From Dehalococcoidia bacterium (GTDB taxonomy: Bacteria; Chloroflexota; Dehalococcoidia; Lucifugimonadales; UBA1123): a DNA stretch of 64,000 nucleotides. How positions within the stretch are numbered: position 1 is the stretch's first letter; each line of letters begins with the position of its first letter. The notes beneath the pieces are model-generated. The model was not told the origin of the DNA. It ran no database searches and was given only the letters and a program-made list of their open reading frames with translations. The stretch spans positions 1-64,000 of the forward strand of contig JAGWBK010000002.1 of assembly GCA_021295915.1 (NCBI GenBank). Direction: 5' to 3'. The translations under genes and the position numbers were made by a program. Positions 60,890-64,000 of this stretch are shown here, piece after piece.

Positions 60890-61776
60890 AATTCGGATTT
60901 GTAATTCCGCAGAACTGGGGGCTCTCGGACCCACAGGAGGTCGTCCAATTTGGCGTCCGCGCCGAAGAGCTTGGTTATGACTCAGTGTGGGTCAACCATC
61001 ACATCCTCAATGTCGGCTATATCTACGACCGCCTGGAGGACCGGCCATACTACGATGCCCTGACGGTGCTTACCTGGGTGGCTGCGATGACAGAGAGAGT
61101 AAGACTGGGCACGACCGTGCTTGTACTTCCGTATCTCAATCCACTGGTCCTCGCCAAGACGATAGCCACGCTCGACGTTATGTCTGGCGGTAGGGTCTCA
61201 CTTGGCGTAGGAGTGGGAATGCTTCGCGAGGAGAACGATGCCCTCGGCAGCGACTTCACCACTCGTGGCGCATACGCTGACGAGTCGATTGAGGTCATGC
61301 GCGACCTGTGGACGTCAGAAGACCCGAGCTACAACGGTCGCTTCTTCGACTATAGTGGCTTCAAGTTCTCACCGAAGCCGGTGCAGACACCAGGAGTTCC
61401 CATTCTCATCGGCGGCATGAGCCGCGCTGCCATGCGGCGAGCCGCGAGGCTGGGCGACGCATGGCACCCCAACGGCGGCTCAGTGACGGATATGCGAGAA
61501 CGATTCGAAACCGTCAGGACGATGTGCGCCGAATTCGACAGGGACCCTGACGAGGTCACCCTCGTCGTGCGCGGCGAACTCGACATCCTGGACACCCCGT
61601 CCGACAACCCATCGACCCCGATGATAGGCACCCCCGACCAGCTGTTGCGGACCATCGAAGGGTACGAGTCGATCGGAGTATCGGAGATCGTGTTACAGGT
61701 CGGCACAGACGACGTTGACCGCATCCGTCGGACCCAGGAAGCCTTCGCCGAACGTGTGTTGTCGAGAATCGGCTGA
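60886..61776 (+). CDS. LLM class flavin/F420-dependent oxidoreductase
   Basis: The 296-residue protein belongs to the luciferase-like group: MKFGFVIPQNWG, EELGYDSVWVNHHIL, RVRLGTTVLVLPYLNPLVLAKTIATLDVMSGGRVSLGVGVGMLREEN and PKPVQTPGVPILIGGMSRAAMRRAARLGDAWHPNG. The last block is close to that of the gene at 32587, suggesting a paralogue. It overlaps the aldo/keto reductase gene by 4 bp. Reaction unknown. Confidence 0.85.
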   Translation: MKFGFVIPQNWGLSDPQEVVQFGVRAEELGYDSVWVNHHILNVGYIYDRLEDRPYYDALTVLTWVAAMTERVRLGTTVLVLPYLNPLVLAKTIATLDVMSGGRVSLGVGVGMLREENDALGSDFTTRGAYADESIEVMRDLWTSEDPSYNGRFFDYSGFKFSPKPVQTPGVPILIGGMSRAAMRRAARLGDAWHPNGGSVTDMRERFETVRTMCAEFDRDPDEVTLVVRGELDILDTPSDNPSTPMIGTPDQLLRTIEGYESIGVSEIVLQVGTDDVDRIRRTQEAFAERVLSRIG

Positions 61777-61821
61777 CAAGGTCACAGCAACCCGCAGTCA
61801 ATTTCGAATGTTTACCAACTT

Positions 61822-61860
61822 CCCCCTCTCCCTGGGGGAGAGGGTTGGGGTGAGGGCGAA
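61822..61860 (+). repeat. Dispersed intergenic repeat, copy F
   Basis: CCCCCTCTCCCTGGGGGAGAGGG followed by TTGGGGTGAGGGCGAA, between the convergent flavin monooxygenase and AhpD-like genes. Confidence 0.7.
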
Positions 61861-61899
61861 AACTCCGCCTTCATTCATGATGTGAACCATCCTGCGGTT

Positions 61900-62445
61900 C
61901 TACGGCAGCCGCTCCGCATCAGGCGCGGGCTGCACCTCGAACGTATTCAGAGCGCACGCCAGCATCCCGTAGTAGCCCATGGTCGCCGTCAGTTCGGTTA
62001 CGCCCTGCACGCCGAATCTTTCCTTTGCAGCGTCGAACGTTGCATCTGACACTCGCTTGTTTCCGAACATTTCGCGACCATACCCGACCACCAGCGACTC
62101 GTCTGCAGTCAGGCCGTCCAATGCTCCCCGGTTGGCGACCGCATCTATCGCTTCTGCTCTTACTCCTGCATCGCGCGCCAGCACGACATGGGCAGACCAC
62201 TCATAGTCGCAGTCGAACTCCCTGGCAGCGGTTATGATTGCCAGTTCTTTTATGTCCGGGTCCAGTGTGGACTCGAACCTGATATACGCACCTAGATGCG
62301 CAGCCCGTCCAGCTACCTCGGGGCTGTTGAGCAGCACGGCAAACGGGCCGCTGATCCGGCCCCGGCTGCTAGCTATCGAGTCGAAATGGTGGGCCGCCTC
62401 TTCTGGAACATCGCCGCGCTGTTCTATTAGTGGGACTCTTGACAT
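61900..62445 (-). CDS. Carboxymuconolactone decarboxylase family protein (AhpD-like)
   Basis: The 181-residue helical protein fits the CMD/AhpD fold: ARAAHLGAYIRFESTLDPDIKELAIITAAREFDCDYEWSAHVVLARDAGV. AhpD peroxidases have a CxxC pair; here only one Cys is in the EFDCDYEWSAH position (Cys-Asp-Tyr-Glu), so the disulfide mechanism is not supported and a gamma-CMD-like role is more likely. Substrate unknown. It is transcribed convergently with the flavin monooxygenase. Confidence 0.85.
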   Translation of the reverse strand: MSRVPLIEQRGDVPEEAAHHFDSIASSRGRISGPFAVLLNSPEVAGRAAHLGAYIRFESTLDPDIKELAIITAAREFDCDYEWSAHVVLARDAGVRAEAIDAVANRGALDGLTADESLVVGYGREMFGNKRVSDATFDAAKERFGVQGVTELTATMGYYGMLACALNTFEVQPAPDAERLP

Positions 62446-62526
62446 GTCTCATACCTCTCGCCGATCGTGTCCATTCGCTTTAGCGGCCCAATGCTACCAT
62501 AGCGCGGTGTTCACCGGAGAACGATC

Positions 62527-63270
62527 ATGAAAGCTGTCGTCATACAACACCACCAGTTCGAAACACTCGGCTCTAACTTCGAGTCAGTATTGACCGGCGC
62601 TGGTTTCGGAATCGAGACCGTTCCCATCTACTCAGACGCTCCCGAATTCCAGTTGTTTGATGCGCCACGGTTGGGGCAAAACGACTTCGTTGTGGCCCTC
62701 GGCGGGCCGATGTCCGCTAACGACGGGTATTTGGCTCTTCAGGAGGAGATGGACTACCTAAGAGATGCCGCTGAGCGCGGCATTCGAGTCCTTGGTGTCT
62801 GCCTGGGCGCCCAGCTGCTATCGAAGGCGCTGGGAGGTGTTGTCGAACCCACCGGCGGCTACCAGTTCGGCCTCAGGAAGATCTGGATATCTGAGGAGGG
62901 CCACACCGACCCTGCGTTTGGGAAGATCACTGCTCCTCTTGTTCCCACCCTGCACGGCGAGTGTTTCACCACACCCTCTGGGGCGACACGACTCGCCGAG
63001 GGATTCATGCTCCGTCGCGATTGGGGCTATCGCAGGTTCGACATGGCGTTCAGGTACAGAAACGCTTACGGAGTCCAGTTCGAACCTCAACTTACCTTCG
63101 ACGAGCTATGCATATGGAACCGTGAGCTGGCTTCAGACTACGACCTGATGGGCGATCGCTTTGATCCCGGAGAAGAGGCGGCGCGCAATCTCCGGGAATT
63201 CGAGGGCTACTACCCAATTCACGGCGCCCAAATGGCAGGCTTCCTGAAGGCGGTGCTCGCCCTTTGCTAG
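62527..63270 (+). CDS. Class I glutamine amidotransferase-like protein with altered catalytic triad
   Basis: The 247-residue protein looks like the GMP-synthase-type class I amidotransferase domain: ALGGPMSAND and the nucleophile elbow GVCLGAQLLSKALGG (Cys92). The usual C-terminal catalytic pair in QFHPE is QFEPQ here: His is replaced by Glu186 and Glu by Gln188, while the surrounding YGVQF..LT matches the family. The DNA codons (GAA, CAA) exclude a simple one-base misread of the histidine. Glutaminase function is therefore doubtful. AACGATC precedes the ATG; it is 80 bp from the divergent AhpD-like gene. Confidence 0.8.
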   Translation: MKAVVIQHHQFETLGSNFESVLTGAGFGIETVPIYSDAPEFQLFDAPRLGQNDFVVALGGPMSANDGYLALQEEMDYLRDAAERGIRVLGVCLGAQLLSKALGGVVEPTGGYQFGLRKIWISEEGHTDPAFGKITAPLVPTLHGECFTTPSGATRLAEGFMLRRDWGYRRFDMAFRYRNAYGVQFEPQLTFDELCIWNRELASDYDLMGDRFDPGEEAARNLREFEGYYPIHGAQMAGFLKAVLALC

Positions 63271-63299
63271 TTTGCAGGGGCAGATAGACAGCCGATTCG

Positions 63300-63323
63300 T
63301 TCGTCCTGAGCTTGTCGAAGGAC
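63300..63323 (+). repeat. TTCGTCCTGAGC-type repeat, copy 2
   Basis: TTCGTCCTGAGC followed by TTGTCGAAGGAC, an imperfect palindrome after the amidotransferase gene. It matches the copy at 36671-36694 except at one internal and one end position. The rest of the gap to 63497 holds only a CCCTG/CAGGG hairpin (63388-63403) and no clear promoter. Confidence 0.6.
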
Positions 63324-63497
63324 ACCCCCAGTCACTGGACAACCGCTTCCGCAGAATCTACGGTCTGTGAATACCCACCTCTGTCTGCCCTGACCCGACA
63401 GGGTAGGCAACCGTTACCGCGTAGGACCATCTACTCGACTCTCAGGTTTGTTGATAGTATATCGATGACCAAATTGCTCGTTTGAGGTGCGCCAGAA

Positions 63498-64000
63498 ATG
63501 ACCCAGATATCGGCACATCAGTCCGCATCATTCAGTTCCGCCATTCCCGACACGACGTCGGACGTGACGGTCTCCGGCCTGGGAGGAGAAGTCACCATCA
63601 CGCGTGACAGCTTCGGCATTCCCCACGTCAGGGCCGAATCTGAGCATGACGCCTTCTTCGGCCAGGGTTTTGCCACCGCCCAGGACCGTCTCTGGCACGT
63701 GGACTACGATCGTGCCCGTGCCTACGGCCGGTGGGCAGAGTTCATCGGCTCCGATGGTGTGGAACACGATCTCATGATGCGCAGGTTCCAGATCCGTGCC
63801 TCTGTCGAAAGGGACTGGGAAGCCCTGTCAGAGGAAGCTCGCGCGATGTTCGAGGCGTACTCCGCTGGCGTCAACGCATTCATGGAATCATCGAACGCCC
63901 TGCCTGTGGAATACGCACTCATCGGTGCCGAACCTGAACTGTGGACTCCCCTGGACTGCCTGGCCGTATTCAAGGTCAGGCACATCATGATGGGCGTGTT
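63498..64000 (+). CDS. Penicillin acylase family protein (5' part, cut by window end)
   Basis: The visible 167 residues match the alpha chain of penicillin-acylase-type Ntn hydrolases: VTITRDSFGIPHVRAESEHDAFFGQGFATAQDRLWHVDYDRARAYGRWAE and an extended helical region. The catalytic serine lies at the start of the beta chain beyond the window, so activity cannot be judged here. The ATG at 63498 has GAGGTG at 63484-63489. Members cleave amide bonds of acyl-homoserine lactones, beta-lactams or other N-acyl compounds. No signal peptide is obvious at the N-terminus. Confidence 0.85.
   Translation, partial: MTQISAHQSASFSSAIPDTTSDVTVSGLGGEVTITRDSFGIPHVRAESEHDAFFGQGFATAQDRLWHVDYDRARAYGRWAEFIGSDGVEHDLMMRRFQIRASVERDWEALSEEARAMFEAYSAGVNAFMESSNALPVEYALIGAEPELWTPLDCLAVFKVRHIMMGV

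Noticed and set aside
1-64000. CRISPR array, prophage or transposase genes
   Set aside because: No regularly spaced direct repeats, integrase or transposase motifs were found in any frame.

Overview
The window is a gene-dense bacterial chromosome segment, GC-rich by eye, with short intergenic gaps and many 1-4 bp start/stop overlaps. It carries about 66 protein genes, one tRNA, one clear T-box leader and one unassigned attenuator-like leader. No phage, insertion sequence or CRISPR array is visible. The gene mix suggests a member of the Chloroflexota, possibly Dehalococcoidia/SAR202-like: a T-box on trpS, several luciferase-like flavin monooxygenases, tandem amidohydrolases, a succinate dehydrogenase with a CCG-domain (HdrB-like) third subunit, the MEP isoprenoid pathway and a dispersed GAGAGGG..GGGTGAGGG intergenic repeat. 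This placement is inference, because no rRNA is present.

Layout. 1-5.5 kb: a truncated alpha/beta hydrolase, a small S26 signal peptidase, a GYD protein, then a minus-strand tetrapyrrole operon (siroheme synthase N-domain, hemC, cobA-hemD fusion, hemB). 5.7-10.3 kb: pcm, gatB, a YvcK-like protein, secG and a SAM-hydrolase family protein. 10.4-13.4 kb, minus strand: YqeK-like HD protein, HIT, RidA, VOC, and a membrane-anchored dienelactone-hydrolase-like protein. 13.7-17.3 kb: yacL-like PIN/TRAM, ispD, ispF, cysS. 17.5-22.5 kb: an NAD(P)-binding SDR, a glutaredoxin-thioredoxin reductase fusion, tRNA-Thr(CGT) and two tandem amidohydrolases. 22.6-24.7 kb, minus strand: rhodanese and a MoeB/ThiF E1-like enzyme behind a leader with a consensus-like promoter and an intrinsic terminator.

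24.9-33.5 kb: a lipoprotein, trehalose-6-phosphate synthase, glutamate dehydrogenase, an orphan ABC ATPase, two flavin monooxygenases, coaX, coaBC and a small tautomerase. 33.5-41 kb: T-box-trpS, then trpE-G-D, a HAD phosphatase, trpC-F and an SRPBCC protein; trpB and trpA are absent. 41-47 kb: succinate dehydrogenase/fumarate reductase (flavoprotein, iron-sulfur, CCG subunit), with an intergenic repeat in every gap, then an MMPL transporter. 47-54 kb, minus strand: a cytochrome b-like/sulfite-oxidase-fold fusion, malate dehydrogenase, isocitrate dehydrogenase, and a biotin-dependent carboxyl-transfer cluster with no biotin carboxylase nearby. 54-64 kb: a P-loop-like protein with an altered Walker A, nadE, an aminotransferase, ispH, a comB homologue, an aldo/keto reductase-flavin monooxygenase pair, an AhpD-like protein, a class I glutamine amidotransferase homologue lacking the catalytic His and Glu, and the 5' part of a penicillin acylase gene cut by the window end.

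Together the genes are mostly housekeeping: tetrapyrrole, isoprenoid, CoA, NAD and tryptophan biosynthesis plus C4-dicarboxylate/TCA metabolism. Accessory oxidoreductases and hydrolases of unknown substrate are interspersed. The most interesting signals are the moeB leader RNA, the transcarboxylase-like cluster with its small translationally coupled subunit, and several family members with altered catalytic residues.
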